Source: CAZAXU01 sp964489245
GTDB taxonomy: Bacteria > Bacteroidota > Bacteroidia > Flavobacteriales > Flavobacteriaceae
Length of the DNA stretch: 26,012 nt
Assembly (NCBI GenBank): GCA_964489245.1
Contig: CAZAXU010000028.1
Location: forward strand, 1 to 26,012
Reading direction: 5' to 3'
A program made the translations under genes and the position numbers. The notes beneath the pieces are model-generated. The model was not told the origin of the DNA. It was given only the letters and a program-made list of their open reading frames with translations, and did no database searches. This document shows positions 7,672 through 14,495 of the stretch, in pieces (position 1 is the first letter of the stretch; each line of letters begins with the position of its first letter).

Positions 7672-8802
7672 TTATAGTCGCTTGTTCATTTGCTTGACCA
7701 TTTTTTGTTTCCACGATTTGAAATCGCCGTCAATGATATGTTTTCTCGCTTCGCGAACCAGCCACAGATAGAATCCCAAATTGTGTATAGATGCAATTTG
7801 TTTTCCTAAAAACTCATTGGCAGCAAACAAATGCCTTAGATAGGCTTTTGAATATTCCGTATCCACAAAAGTTATGCCCATTTCATCAATCGGGCTATAA
7901 TCATCTTTCCACTTGGCATTTTTAATATTGATGGTTCCATGAGCCGTAAACAGCATTCCGTTTCGGGCATTTCTTGTCGGCATCACGCAATCAAACATAT
8001 CTACTCCCAAGGCTATATTTTCCAAAATATTAATAGGGGTGCCCACGCCCATCAAATATCTGGGCTTATCGGTTGGTAATATATCACAAACCAATTCTGT
8101 CATTTCATACATCATTTCTGCAGGTTCTCCAACGGACAAGCCCCCGATGGCATTTCCATCGGCTTCTTTTGATGCAATATATTCTGCAGATTGGATGCGC
8201 AGATCTTTAAAAGTGCTACCTTGAACAATAGGAAACAAACTCTGCTCATAGCCGTATTTAGGCGGAACCTTATCCAGATGCGTAAAACATCTGTCCAACC
8301 AGCGATGTGTCATTTCCATGGATGATTTGGCATATTTATATTCAACCGGATAATCTGTACACTCGTCAAAAGCCATGATAATATCGGCACCTATGCTGCG
8401 CTGAATTTCCATTACCTTTTCAGGAGAAAAAACATGATAAGAGCCGTCGATATGCGACTTAAACTTCACGCCTTCTTCCGTAATTTTTCTTCTGTCTGCT
8501 AAAGAATATACCTGAAACCCGCCACTATCCGTGAGAATATTTCTGTCCCAACCCATAAATTTATGTAAACCTCCTGCTTTTTCAAGAATATCGGTTCCCG
8601 GGCGTAGATATAAATGATAAGTATTTCCTAAGATGATATCGGGCTTGATATCATTTTTTAATTCTCTTTGGTGTACGGTTTTCACGGTTCCCACGGTTCC
8701 CACGGGCATAAAAATCGGAGTTTCAATCTTTCCATGTGCCAGAGAAATGCTTCCGGCTCTTGCTTTGGTTTGAGTATCTTTGCTTAGTATTTCAAAATCC
8801 AT
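7672..8802 (-). CDS. tgt: tRNA-guanine(34) transglycosylase, zinc-site variant
   Basis: Tgt exchanges guanine-34 for preQ1 in tRNAs with GUN anticodons, the base-swap step of queuosine synthesis. The protein has 376 residues, full family length. The N-terminal KARAG and IETPIFMPVGT segments, the LTDSGGFQV loop with D92, GGLSVGE at 220-226, and FDCVMPTRNARNG with nucleophile D271 are all present. The structural zinc site is not. The three Cys of the usual CxCxxC are G309, T311 and D314 by ungapped alignment, while the His ligand position (H340 in SIHNL) remains. Everything else is intact, so I expect an active enzyme. The start is ATG at 8802, only a few bases downstream of the inferred transcription start, giving a near-leaderless mRNA. 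lptF/G follows. Confidence 0.97.
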   Translation of the reverse strand: MDFEILSKDTQTKARAGSISLAHGKIETPIFMPVGTVGTVKTVHQRELKNDIKPDIILGNTYHLYLRPGTDILEKAGGLHKFMGWDRNILTDSGGFQVYSLADRRKITEEGVKFKSHIDGSYHVFSPEKVMEIQRSIGADIIMAFDECTDYPVEYKYAKSSMEMTHRWLDRCFTHLDKVPPKYGYEQSLFPIVQGSTFKDLRIQSAEYIASKEADGNAIGGLSVGEPAEMMYEMTELVCDILPTDKPRYLMGVGTPINILENIALGVDMFDCVMPTRNARNGMLFTAHGTINIKNAKWKDDYSPIDEMGITFVDTEYSKAYLRHLFAANEFLGKQIASIHNLGFYLWLVREARKHIIDGDFKSWKQKMVKQMNKRL

Positions 8803-8817
8803 TCATCACATTTTTGG

Positions 8818-8825
8818 CAAAGATA
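8818..8825 (-). promoter_or_regulatory. Putative -7 promoter box for tgt
   Basis: On the minus strand this reads TATCTTTG, an exact TAnnTTTG match. It lies in the short gap between the esterase and tgt. It ends only 15 nt before the tgt ATG, which implies a leader of roughly 8-10 nt. A TTTA lies upstream, but its spacing (about 15 nt) is shorter than ideal. Confidence 0.45.
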
Positions 8826-8839
8826 AGAAATTGCATTTA

Positions 8840-9619
8840 CTAAACGGCTTTGATAAAATCCAGTGTTTTTCGCAAAAATTGTTCGGGTTGTTCAGCATGA
8901 AGCCAGTGTCCGGCATTTCTAATGGTTTCAAGCTTGCTATTTGGAAAATGCGCTCTGATTAACTTGCTGTCTTCAGGTTGAATATAAGGGGACTTTTCTC
9001 CCTTTATAAAGATGGTTTCTCCTTTGAATGTTGAATGTGCCGGCAGAGCTTCTCCCAGTTCATCCAGTGATTCTCTCAATACATCAATATTTGCTTTCCA
9101 TTGAAATTTTTGTTGAGTATTGCGTTTTAAATTTTTCATCAAAAATTGTCTAATCGGCAGAGAGTCTATCTTTTGAGATAGTTGCATTTCAATATCTTTT
9201 CGCGTTTTAGCTTTTTCAAATGAAACGAGGGCTAAAGCATCAAAAAGAAAATTATGATGCGGCGCATAAAATTTAGGGGAAATATCCACCACAATCAGTT
9301 TTTTGATTAGATCGGGGTGCTTTACAGAAAAATCCATAGCGGTTTTTCCTCCCATGGAATGTCCCAACAATATAATGTCAACCAAATTATAGTGTTGTAT
9401 ATATTCAAACAAATCTGCAGACATCTCTTCATAGTTCATTTCATCGGCATGGAAACTTTTTCCGTGATTTCTTTGGTCTATTAAATGAACCTTCAGTCCA
9501 TGCTCCGCATATTTTTTTGCCAAACTGATCCAATTGTCTCCCATGCCAAGAAAACCGTGTAAAACCAATAGTGGATTACCACTTCCAACAAGTTTTGCAT
9601 GCAATAGTTTCTGCATCAT
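8840..9619 (-). CDS. Alpha/beta-hydrolase esterase (YbfF-like)
   Basis: This 259-residue alpha/beta-hydrolase has LVLHGFLGMGDNW at 18-30, which forms the oxyanion hole. DQRNHGKS lies at 49-55. The nucleophile elbow GHSMGG at 86-91 carries S88, D112 in VVDISP is the likely acid, and H238 in AGHWLHAEQP is the base. This pattern matches the YbfF acyl-CoA/palmitoyl esterase group, with the IKGEKSPYI segment also typical. The physiological substrate is unknown. Its ATG overlaps the pdxJ stop codon by one base (TAATG), so it is translationally coupled to pdxJ on one mRNA. A functional link to vitamin B6 is not implied. No membrane segment or signal peptide is present, so it is probably cytoplasmic. 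Confidence 0.92.
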   Translation of the reverse strand: MMQKLLHAKLVGSGNPLLVLHGFLGMGDNWISLAKKYAEHGLKVHLIDQRNHGKSFHADEMNYEEMSADLFEYIQHYNLVDIILLGHSMGGKTAMDFSVKHPDLIKKLIVVDISPKFYAPHHNFLFDALALVSFEKAKTRKDIEMQLSQKIDSLPIRQFLMKNLKRNTQQKFQWKANIDVLRESLDELGEALPAHSTFKGETIFIKGEKSPYIQPEDSKLIRAHFPNSKLETIRNAGHWLHAEQPEQFLRKTLDFIKAV

Positions 9620-10338
9620 TACTTCAATTTATTTTGATACATCTGAATCACGTTTTCCATTCCGTAGAGCAGAGATTCAACCACCAAAGCATGCCCGATG
9701 GAAACTTCGTCAAGAAAAGGCAAATTGTTTTTGAAATAGGCTATATTTTGGAGATTCAAATCATGCCCCGCATTGATTCCCAAACCCAAACTATGTCCCA
9801 ATTTTGAAGCTTGACTGAAAGCTCCAATCAGCTTGGCTGCATTTCCCTTGGCATATTCAGCGGCATAGGATTCCGTATAGAGTTCTATCCTATCTGTTCC
9901 CGTTTGAACAGCGCCTTCGAGCATTTCTGGAATAGGATCAACAAAAATGGATGTTCTGATGCCATTTTTTTTAAATTCTTGAATAATCTCAACCAAATAG
10001 TCTCTATGCTTAACGGTATCCCAACCATGATCTGAAGTCAGTTGGTTCGGATCATCCGGAACCAAAGTTACTTGTTCCGGTTTCACCTCCAAAACCAAGT
10101 CAATAAATTTCGGAATAGGATTTCCTTCGATATTCAGTTCCGTATGTACTAATGATCGGAGTATTTTGGCGTCATTATATTTAATGTGTCTTTCATCGGG
10201 TCTTGGATGAATCGTGACACCGTCGGCACCAAATTCCTGAACTAATTTTCCAAATTCAGCTACACTCGGATAATCTGCCCCTCTAGCATTTCTCAGAGTT
10301 GCTATTTTGTTTATGTTTACACTTAATTTTGTTTTCAT
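9619..10338 (-). CDS. pdxJ: Pyridoxine 5'-phosphate synthase
   Basis: PdxJ condenses 1-deoxyxylulose-5-phosphate with 3-amino-1-hydroxyacetone-1-phosphate to make pyridoxine phosphate, the last ring-forming step of DXP-dependent vitamin B6 synthesis. The 239-residue TIM barrel is full length. Signature segments are VNINKIATLRNARG at 8-20, TIHPRPDERHI with H44, LNIEGNP with E71, and INAGHDLN with H192, the residues that carry out the ring closure. The ATG at 10338 sits inside one copy of a 31-bp repeat that also precedes mltG. A promoter box lies about 113 nt upstream, giving an unusually long leader for this window. The esterase gene follows with a one-base overlap. glyA, pepD's neighbour, and other PLP enzymes in the window consume the product. 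Confidence 0.97.
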   Translation of the reverse strand: MKTKLSVNINKIATLRNARGADYPSVAEFGKLVQEFGADGVTIHPRPDERHIKYNDAKILRSLVHTELNIEGNPIPKFIDLVLEVKPEQVTLVPDDPNQLTSDHGWDTVKHRDYLVEIIQEFKKNGIRTSIFVDPIPEMLEGAVQTGTDRIELYTESYAAEYAKGNAAKLIGAFSQASKLGHSLGLGINAGHDLNLQNIAYFKNNLPFLDEVSIGHALVVESLLYGMENVIQMYQNKLK

Positions 10339-10362
10339 ATTTTACTGTTAATCAATTTATTA
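10332..10362. repeat. 31-bp direct repeat, copy 1 (pdxJ start region)
   Basis: These 31 bases are identical to 15537-15567. This copy includes the pdxJ ATG and the next few bases, with about 24 bp of upstream leader. Read on the minus strand it begins TAATAAATTGATTAACAG and ends with ATGAAAA. The match stops exactly at both ends, because the flanking bases differ. Confidence 0.9.
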
Positions 10363-10370
10363 CGTTTTGT

Positions 10371-10413
10371 TTCATCATCATGTTTTGTCATGCCGAGTGA
10401 TGAAGCTCCGCTT
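10371..10413. repeat. Leader of pdxJ with hairpins; possible extragenic repeat fragment
   Basis: TTCATCA (10371-10377) can pair with TGATGAA (10398-10404), and AAGC/GCTT forms a small stem at 10403-10413. The GTCATGCCGAG string at 10387-10397 resembles the start of extragenic repeats that I recall as common in flavobacterial genomes. Base composition is less AT-rich than the surroundings. The resemblance is from memory and not verified. Confidence 0.35.
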
Positions 10414-10450
10414 TATTGTATTGAAACGCTTTTTTGCTTACACCTGCTAA

Positions 10451-10482
10451 CAAAGATACGCTATCAAAATTATCTATTTCAA
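10451..10482 (-). promoter_or_regulatory. Putative promoter of pdxJ and the esterase
   Basis: On the minus strand TTG (10482-10480) is followed after 21 nt by TATCTTTG (10458-10451), a good -33/-7 pair. The -33 box lies within the last codons of the YbgC gene. The predicted transcript starts near 10444 and has a leader of about 105 nt. Confidence 0.55.
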
Positions 10483-10881
10483 TTCATTCAATTTATCCAC
10501 AAAAAACTTAGGCGGACGAATCGGTCTTCCGGCAACATCTGCAAAAACCAAAACAACTTCTGCTTCCGTGGATTTTTCATTTTTTTCATTGAATATTTCA
10601 TATCCAAAAGACAAACGAGCTCCTTTGAGATATTTTACAAAAGTATGCAAACGAATTTCTTCGTCAAAAGTCAGCGGAACAAAATATTTAACCGACAGGG
10701 TATATACCGGTAAAATAATACCGTTTTTTTCCATTTCTTTGTATGAAATTCCAATTTTGTTCATCCAATCTATGCGTCCCATTTCAAAATATTGAGCATA
10801 AATACTGTGATGAATGTAACCCATCTGGTCAGTTTCGGCATATCTGGTTCGAAATTTAATTTCGTGATATTTATTTTTCAT
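10474..10881 (-). CDS. YbgC-like acyl-CoA thioesterase (hotdog fold)
   Basis: This is a single hotdog-fold domain of 135 residues. The segment TRYAETDQMGYIHHSIYAQY at 12-31 is the 4-hydroxybenzoyl-CoA thioesterase/YbgC signature, with catalytic Asp at D18 and the following GYIHH that lines the active site. FEMGRIDW continues the central helix. Such enzymes hydrolyse short- or medium-chain acyl-CoA or acyl-ACP; the substrate is unknown here. It is divergent from dnaA, with a 210-nt shared upstream region and a TAGATTTG box 32 nt before its ATG. The C-terminal codons overlap the pdxJ promoter and a perfect DnaA-box 9-mer. Family assignment is confident, physiological role open. Confidence 0.9.
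   Translation of the reverse strand: MKNKYHEIKFRTRYAETDQMGYIHHSIYAQYFEMGRIDWMNKIGISYKEMEKNGIILPVYTLSVKYFVPLTFDEEIRLHTFVKYLKGARLSFGYEIFNEKNEKSTEAEVVLVFADVAGRPIRPPKFFVDKLNELK
10493..10501 (+). promoter_or_regulatory. Perfect DnaA-box 9-mer (TTATCCACA)
   Basis: This is the only exact TTATCCACA I found in the window on either strand. It lies about 590 bp upstream of dnaA, inside the 3' end of the thioesterase gene. It could take part in dnaA autoregulation or origin function, or be a coincidence of coding sequence. No cluster of boxes accompanies it. Confidence 0.3.
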
Positions 10882-10912
10882 TTTTTCTTTACAATTTTTT
10901 TACATTAACAAA

Positions 10913-10920
10913 CAAATCTA
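10913..10920 (-). promoter_or_regulatory. Putative -7 promoter box of the YbgC gene
   Basis: On the minus strand this reads TAGATTTG, an exact TAnnTTTG match. It ends 32 nt before the thioesterase ATG. A T-rich run lies about 19 nt upstream in place of a clean TTTG. Confidence 0.5.
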
Positions 10921-11016
10921 ATACTATTTTTCTGAAAAAAATCACTTTTTTCGACTCCCATATAATAAGACAAAAAAAATTAAAAAACAAGTCAAAAAAA
11001 ATTTTTTTTATTCAAA

Positions 11017-11045
11017 TTTTTGTCTCACTTTTGCATATAAGTTTA
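11017..11045 (+). promoter_or_regulatory. Candidate dnaA promoter
   Basis: TAAGTTTA at 11038-11045 differs from TAnnTTTG at the last base. TTT(TTG) at 11017-11022 lies 15-18 nt upstream. It would give a leader of about 40 nt before the dnaA ATG. It is an imperfect match, offered because no exact box exists in the region. Confidence 0.3.
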
Positions 11046-11091
11046 GCGCACAACACTGAGCAATTTAACCGGAATACCTTACTAAATAACT

Positions 11092-12513
11092 ATGAATCAA
11101 GCTGTTAAGTTATGGAATAACTGTCTCTCCTTTATAAAGGACAACATTGACGATGTGGCTTATGAAACTTGGTTCAAACCGCTCACTCCTATTGAATTAA
11201 AAGGAAAAAAATTAAAGATTCAAGTTCCAAGCAAGTTCTATTATGAGTGGATTGAAGAACATTATCTGCAATTGCTAAAAATTGCGCTTACAAAGAATTT
11301 AGGCAACGATGCAAAATTGGTTTACAGCATCAAAATGAGCAATAATAGCAAAAAAAATGAAGAGCATCTGATTGATTATCCAAGTTCAAACAGACCTCGT
11401 GTTGAAACCAAAAACAAAAAAGCGGCCAATCGGTTCACTTCAGATATTAAAAATCCCTTTGCGGTTCCCGGAATTAAAAAAATTCAAATCGATTCTCAGT
11501 TAAACCCTCACTATAGTTTTGATAATTTTGTAGAAGGAAGCTCAAACAGATTGGCAAGAAATGCCGCTATGGCTGTTGCAAATAAGCCCGGTGGAACATC
11601 TTTCAATCCTTTACTGATTTACGGGGATGTCGGATTGGGAAAAACACATTTGGCAAATGCTGTAGGGATTGAAGTGCGCAGCAAATTTCCCGACAAAACG
11701 GTTTTATATGTTTCTACGGAGAAATTTATCCAACAATATACCACATCCATACAAAGAAACAACAGAAATGATTTTATTCATTTCTATCAAATGATTGATG
11801 TTTTGATTATTGACGATATTCAATTTTTATCGGGAAAACCCGGCACGCAAGATGTTTTCTTCCATATTTTTAATCATTTACATCAAAATAAAAAACAGAT
11901 TATTCTGACAGCGGATAAGACTCCGGTAGATATGCAAGACATTGAACGCCGACTACTTTCTCGATTCAAATGGGGATTGTCTGCCGAATTGCAAAAACCA
12001 ACATATGAAACCCGTAAGAAAATAATTGAAAACAAATTATATCACGACGGTGTGAAGATTCCCGAAGAAGTGATTGATTTTATCGCCAAAAAAATCCAAA
12101 CCAATATTCGTGAGTTGGAAGGCATTATCATTTCTCTTATTGCGCATGCTTCTTTTGACCATAGAGAAATTAATTTGGAGCTTGCCAAAGAAATTATTCA
12201 GAACTATGTGAAGCAAAACAAACCTTCGCTCTCAATTGCCATGATTCAAGAAATCGTTTCTAAACATTTTGGCGTTGATATTGACGATATCAAATCAAAA
12301 TCCAGAAAAAGAGAAATTGTTCAAGCGCGTCATTTTGCTATGTATTTTGCTAAAAAAATCACCAATAAACCTTATGCCGAAATCGGCAAGCAAATTGGCG
12401 ACCGAAATCATGCAACGGTATTATATGCCTATAAGACAATTGATGATCTGAAAAGAATCGATAAAGAATTTAAAAAAATCTATTCTGATTTAGAAACCAA
12501 GTTTTCTCTATAG
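11092..12513 (+). CDS. dnaA: Chromosomal replication initiator protein DnaA
   Basis: DnaA is the AAA+ protein that opens oriC and loads helicase. Its 473 residues hold all four domains. Domain I spans residues 1-80 (WNNCLSFIKDNI..., ETWFKPL) and a short linker domain II about 85-135. Domain III has Walker A GDVGLGKT at 178-185, Walker B LIIDD at 238-242, and the sensor/arginine-finger segment ERRLLSRFKWG at 285-295. Domain IV has the helix-turn-helix signature GDRNHATVLYAYKTI at 436-450 for DnaA-box binding. The gene is complete. It heads a rightward set with a phosphatase 3 nt downstream and a methyltransferase overlapping that. All genes to its left run leftward, so transcription switches direction at its upstream gap. 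Confidence 0.99.
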   Translation: MNQAVKLWNNCLSFIKDNIDDVAYETWFKPLTPIELKGKKLKIQVPSKFYYEWIEEHYLQLLKIALTKNLGNDAKLVYSIKMSNNSKKNEEHLIDYPSSNRPRVETKNKKAANRFTSDIKNPFAVPGIKKIQIDSQLNPHYSFDNFVEGSSNRLARNAAMAVANKPGGTSFNPLLIYGDVGLGKTHLANAVGIEVRSKFPDKTVLYVSTEKFIQQYTTSIQRNNRNDFIHFYQMIDVLIIDDIQFLSGKPGTQDVFFHIFNHLHQNKKQIILTADKTPVDMQDIERRLLSRFKWGLSAELQKPTYETRKKIIENKLYHDGVKIPEEVIDFIAKKIQTNIRELEGIIISLIAHASFDHREINLELAKEIIQNYVKQNKPSLSIAMIQEIVSKHFGVDIDDIKSKSRKREIVQARHFAMYFAKKITNKPYAEIGKQIGDRNHATVLYAYKTIDDLKRIDKEFKKIYSDLETKFSL

Positions 12514-12516
12514 CTC

Positions 12517-12981
12517 ATGTCAAAAATTAATATTTTAATGGTTTGCTTGGGAAACATTTGCAGATCTCCCTTAGCTGAAGGACTTCTTAAATCAAAAGTC
12601 TCGACGGAGAAAGTATTTGTTGATTCTGCCGGGCTGGACGATTGGCATATTGGCGAAGCGCCCTGTGACAGTTCTCAAGAAATTGCCCGAAAAAACGATT
12701 TGGATATCTCCGGTTTACGTGCCAGAAAATTCAAAATGCAAGATTTTGATCGCTTTGATAAAATCTATATCATGGACAGCTATAATATGCAGCTAATCAG
12801 AAAGCTTACAAAAGACAAACAAAAATTGCAGAAAGTCGATTTTATCTTGAATGAAGTTTTTCCTGATGAAAACCTTGATGTCCCCGACTCTTACCAAAAA
12901 GGCAGAAGCGCTGCACAAATGATTTATAAAATGCTGGACATGGCAACCGACAAAATTGCTAATAACCTAAATCATGAGTAA
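12517..12981 (+). CDS. Low-molecular-weight protein-tyrosine phosphatase
   Basis: This 154-residue LMW-PTP dephosphorylates phosphotyrosine through a Cys-phosphate intermediate. The P-loop CLGNICRS sits at 10-17 with nucleophile C10 and R16. The general acid is D124 in VPDSYQKG; the usual DP(Y/F) is DS here, but the Asp itself is kept. Bacterial members often act with BY-kinases in exopolysaccharide export, but no kinase or capsule gene is nearby. It begins 3 nt after the dnaA stop and overlaps the next gene by 8 nt, so it must share the dnaA transcript. I recall this dnaA-phosphatase-methyltransferase order in other flavobacteria, unverified. The target is unknown. Confidence 0.93.
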   Translation: MSKINILMVCLGNICRSPLAEGLLKSKVSTEKVFVDSAGLDDWHIGEAPCDSSQEIARKNDLDISGLRARKFKMQDFDRFDKIYIMDSYNMQLIRKLTKDKQKLQKVDFILNEVFPDENLDVPDSYQKGRSAAQMIYKMLDMATDKIANNLNHE

Positions 12982-13681
12982 AGCCACGCTCTATTTGCTT
13001 CCTACAACCTTGGGAGAGATGAATTATCAGGAGGTATTGCCTGAAACTATCAAGCAACAAATCGAAAAACTGACTTATTTTATTGTAGAAAATGAAAAAA
13101 CGGCACGTAGGTTTATCAAATTGGTCGCTCCCGAAAAAAAACAATCCGAACTTATCATTTTTCAATTAAACAAACACAACAAATTCTCAAATCTTCACGA
13201 GTTCATTCAACCTCTGTTACAAGGCAATGATATGGGTTTGCTCTCTGAAGCCGGTTTGCCCGCCATTGCAGATCCCGGATCTTTGGTGATTGACTTAGCG
13301 CACAAAAACAAAATCATCGTTAAACCTTTTGTCGGACCATCTTCTCTCCTATTGGCTTTAATGGCTTCAGGGCTAAACGGTCAACATTTTTCTTTTCACG
13401 GTTATTTGCCTATAGACTCATCTGAGTTAAAACAGAAACTCAAGATTATGGAACAAAAATCCATGCGGAGTCAAAGCGCAGAAATTTTTATCGAAACACC
13501 CTATCGCAACCAAAAAATGTTTGAACAACTTGTCAAAACCCTGCATAATAATACAAAACTCTGTATAGCCACGGATTTGACACTTCCAACTGAAACCATT
13601 CAAACACTGTCTGTCAAAAATTGGAAAAATAAAAAAGTCGATCTCCATAAAAGACCGACTGTATTTATTTTTCAAGCTTAG
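12974..13681 (+). CDS. RsmI-like SAM-dependent methyltransferase (tetrapyrrole methylase fold)
   Basis: This 235-residue protein of the tetrapyrrole-methylase superfamily lies closest to RsmI, the 16S rRNA C1402 2'-O-methyltransferase. It begins LYLLPTTLGE, where RsmI has LYxVxTPIGN. It retains the GLLSEAGLPAIADPG signature at 88-102 and VGPSSLLLALMASG at 120-133, which form the SAM pocket. It lacks the C-terminal extension of canonical RsmI. Bacteroidota often carry such a paralog in addition to RsmI, so I do not assign rsmI. The rRNA target is therefore an inference. Its start overlaps the phosphatase by 8 nt. The last codons encode a stem-loop that appears to be a bidirectional terminator. 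Confidence 0.85.
   Translation: MSKATLYLLPTTLGEMNYQEVLPETIKQQIEKLTYFIVENEKTARRFIKLVAPEKKQSELIIFQLNKHNKFSNLHEFIQPLLQGNDMGLLSEAGLPAIADPGSLVIDLAHKNKIIVKPFVGPSSLLLALMASGLNGQHFSFHGYLPIDSSELKQKLKIMEQKSMRSQSAEIFIETPYRNQKMFEQLVKTLHNNTKLCIATDLTLPTETIQTLSVKNWKNKKVDLHKRPTVFIFQA
13631..13660. terminator. Bidirectional terminator inside the methyltransferase 3' end
   Basis: AGTCGATCT (13636-13644), loop CCATAAA and AGACCGACT (13652-13660) form a 9-position stem with one mismatch. To the right follows GTATTTATTTTT. To the left, on the minus strand, the stem runs directly into TTTTTT (13636-13631). It serves the leftward SLT gene best and the dnaA operon less well. The stem is inside coding sequence, 21 nt before the methyltransferase stop. 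Confidence 0.6.
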
Positions 13682-13691
13682 AAGAGAACTT

Positions 13692-14333
13692 TTATTCCAA
13701 ACTTGGATTTTTGCTCGGAGTGATATCGCTTAAATCATAATCCGAAAACTTTCTTAAATAATGAGCAACCGTGGCACCATAAGCATCTGAACTTCCTTTT
13801 TTTCCATAAGAATACAAAAACTTTTTCACCGCTCCTACTCCGCCCAAATGCGCAGCCGCTAAAATACCGGATTCCGTGATTTTGATTCCTTTAATTCTCT
13901 TTCCTGAAAATCTTTTTATTTCCTTTCTTAAATGCCATTTATTTCTTTTTACATTTGCCAAAAAGACTTTCTCTTGAAGTATGGGGTCTTTTAAAAACTT
14001 ATTGGGGTTAATGTGTAAACTTCTTAAAGTTGACCTTCCGAATTGATATTTTCCCATATATCCAAGCGTGTTTACCCTTGAATATTTTCCTTGAGACTCT
14101 TTAAATGCCAATGCTTCTTTGAAACCTACGAAATCCTCGGATACGAAAGGAATTTTTGCAACTTTCTTTTGCATCTCATGCATTTGCTCTTGTGTAGGCA
14201 CATAAGACCAAGCATGAGCAGGTCTTGAGATTTCTATAATTTCGATTTCATTGGCATCAAATATATAGTTTGCAAATCCCAAGAGCACAACAATCAGGCC
14301 TATGATATATATGTCTCTTATTTTTAGATTCAT
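13692..14333 (-). CDS. SLT-like lytic transglycosylase/lysozyme-fold protein, membrane-anchored
   Basis: This 213-residue protein begins with a short basic stretch and a hydrophobic segment (IYIIGLIVVLLGFANYIF, about residues 8-25), so it is an inner-membrane anchor or uncleaved signal. The periplasmic part contains the ALAFKESQGKYSRVN segment with the putative catalytic Glu at E79 followed by Ser. GYMGKYQFG and ILAAAHLGGVGAVKKFL follow, the arrangement seen in soluble lytic transglycosylases. It probably cleaves peptidoglycan glycan strands. I choose the ATG at 14333; the frame extends upstream to TTG codons at 14363/14366, but a good promoter and leader favour the ATG. The neighbour mltG on the same strand is another glycan-strand cutter. 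The exact family was not resolved. Confidence 0.78.
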   Translation of the reverse strand: MNLKIRDIYIIGLIVVLLGFANYIFDANEIEIIEISRPAHAWSYVPTQEQMHEMQKKVAKIPFVSEDFVGFKEALAFKESQGKYSRVNTLGYMGKYQFGRSTLRSLHINPNKFLKDPILQEKVFLANVKRNKWHLRKEIKRFSGKRIKGIKITESGILAAAHLGGVGAVKKFLYSYGKKGSSDAYGATVAHYLRKFSDYDLSDITPSKNPSLE

Positions 14334-14395
14334 TTTTTTCTTTTTATTAGAATTTGTCAACAACCGAAATTTAATTATCGACAGAAATTCGGCTG

Positions 14396-14425
14396 CAAAT
14401 ATAATACCAAATATGAAACTTGCAA
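14396..14425 (-). promoter_or_regulatory. Promoter of the SLT-like gene
   Basis: On the minus strand TTG (14425-14423) is followed after exactly 19 nt by TATATTTG (14403-14396), a textbook Bacteroidota promoter. It predicts a start near 14390 and a leader of about 57 nt to the ATG at 14333. Confidence 0.7.
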
Positions 14426-14495
14426 TTTTTTTTACAAAAAGTTATCAAAACTTAATTGTTAATAAATCAGATGCTTAAAAATAAGGAGATTAGAA

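Larger units (their letters stand above)
10882..11091. other. Divergent AT-rich intergenic region between ybgC and dnaA
   Basis: These 210 bp hold divergent promoters for the thioesterase and dnaA genes. The centre (about 10971-11012) has repeated A-tracts: GACAAAAAAAATT and GTCAAAAAAAATT recur about 20 bp apart, and the second runs into a block of T giving an A8T8 palindrome. Such sequence is expected to be bent or easily melted. No DnaA boxes were found inside it. No small gene is seen. Confidence 0.6.

Noticed and set aside
8683..8706. Short tandem repeat of CACGGTTCC
   Set aside because: It encodes the conserved VGTVGTV segment of Tgt, so it reflects protein sequence and not a DNA repeat element.
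14334..14366. TTG starts that would lengthen the SLT-like protein by about ten residues
   Set aside because: The extension is polar and Lys-rich with no known motif; the ATG at 14333 puts the membrane helix near the N-terminus and leaves a normal leader from a good promoter.
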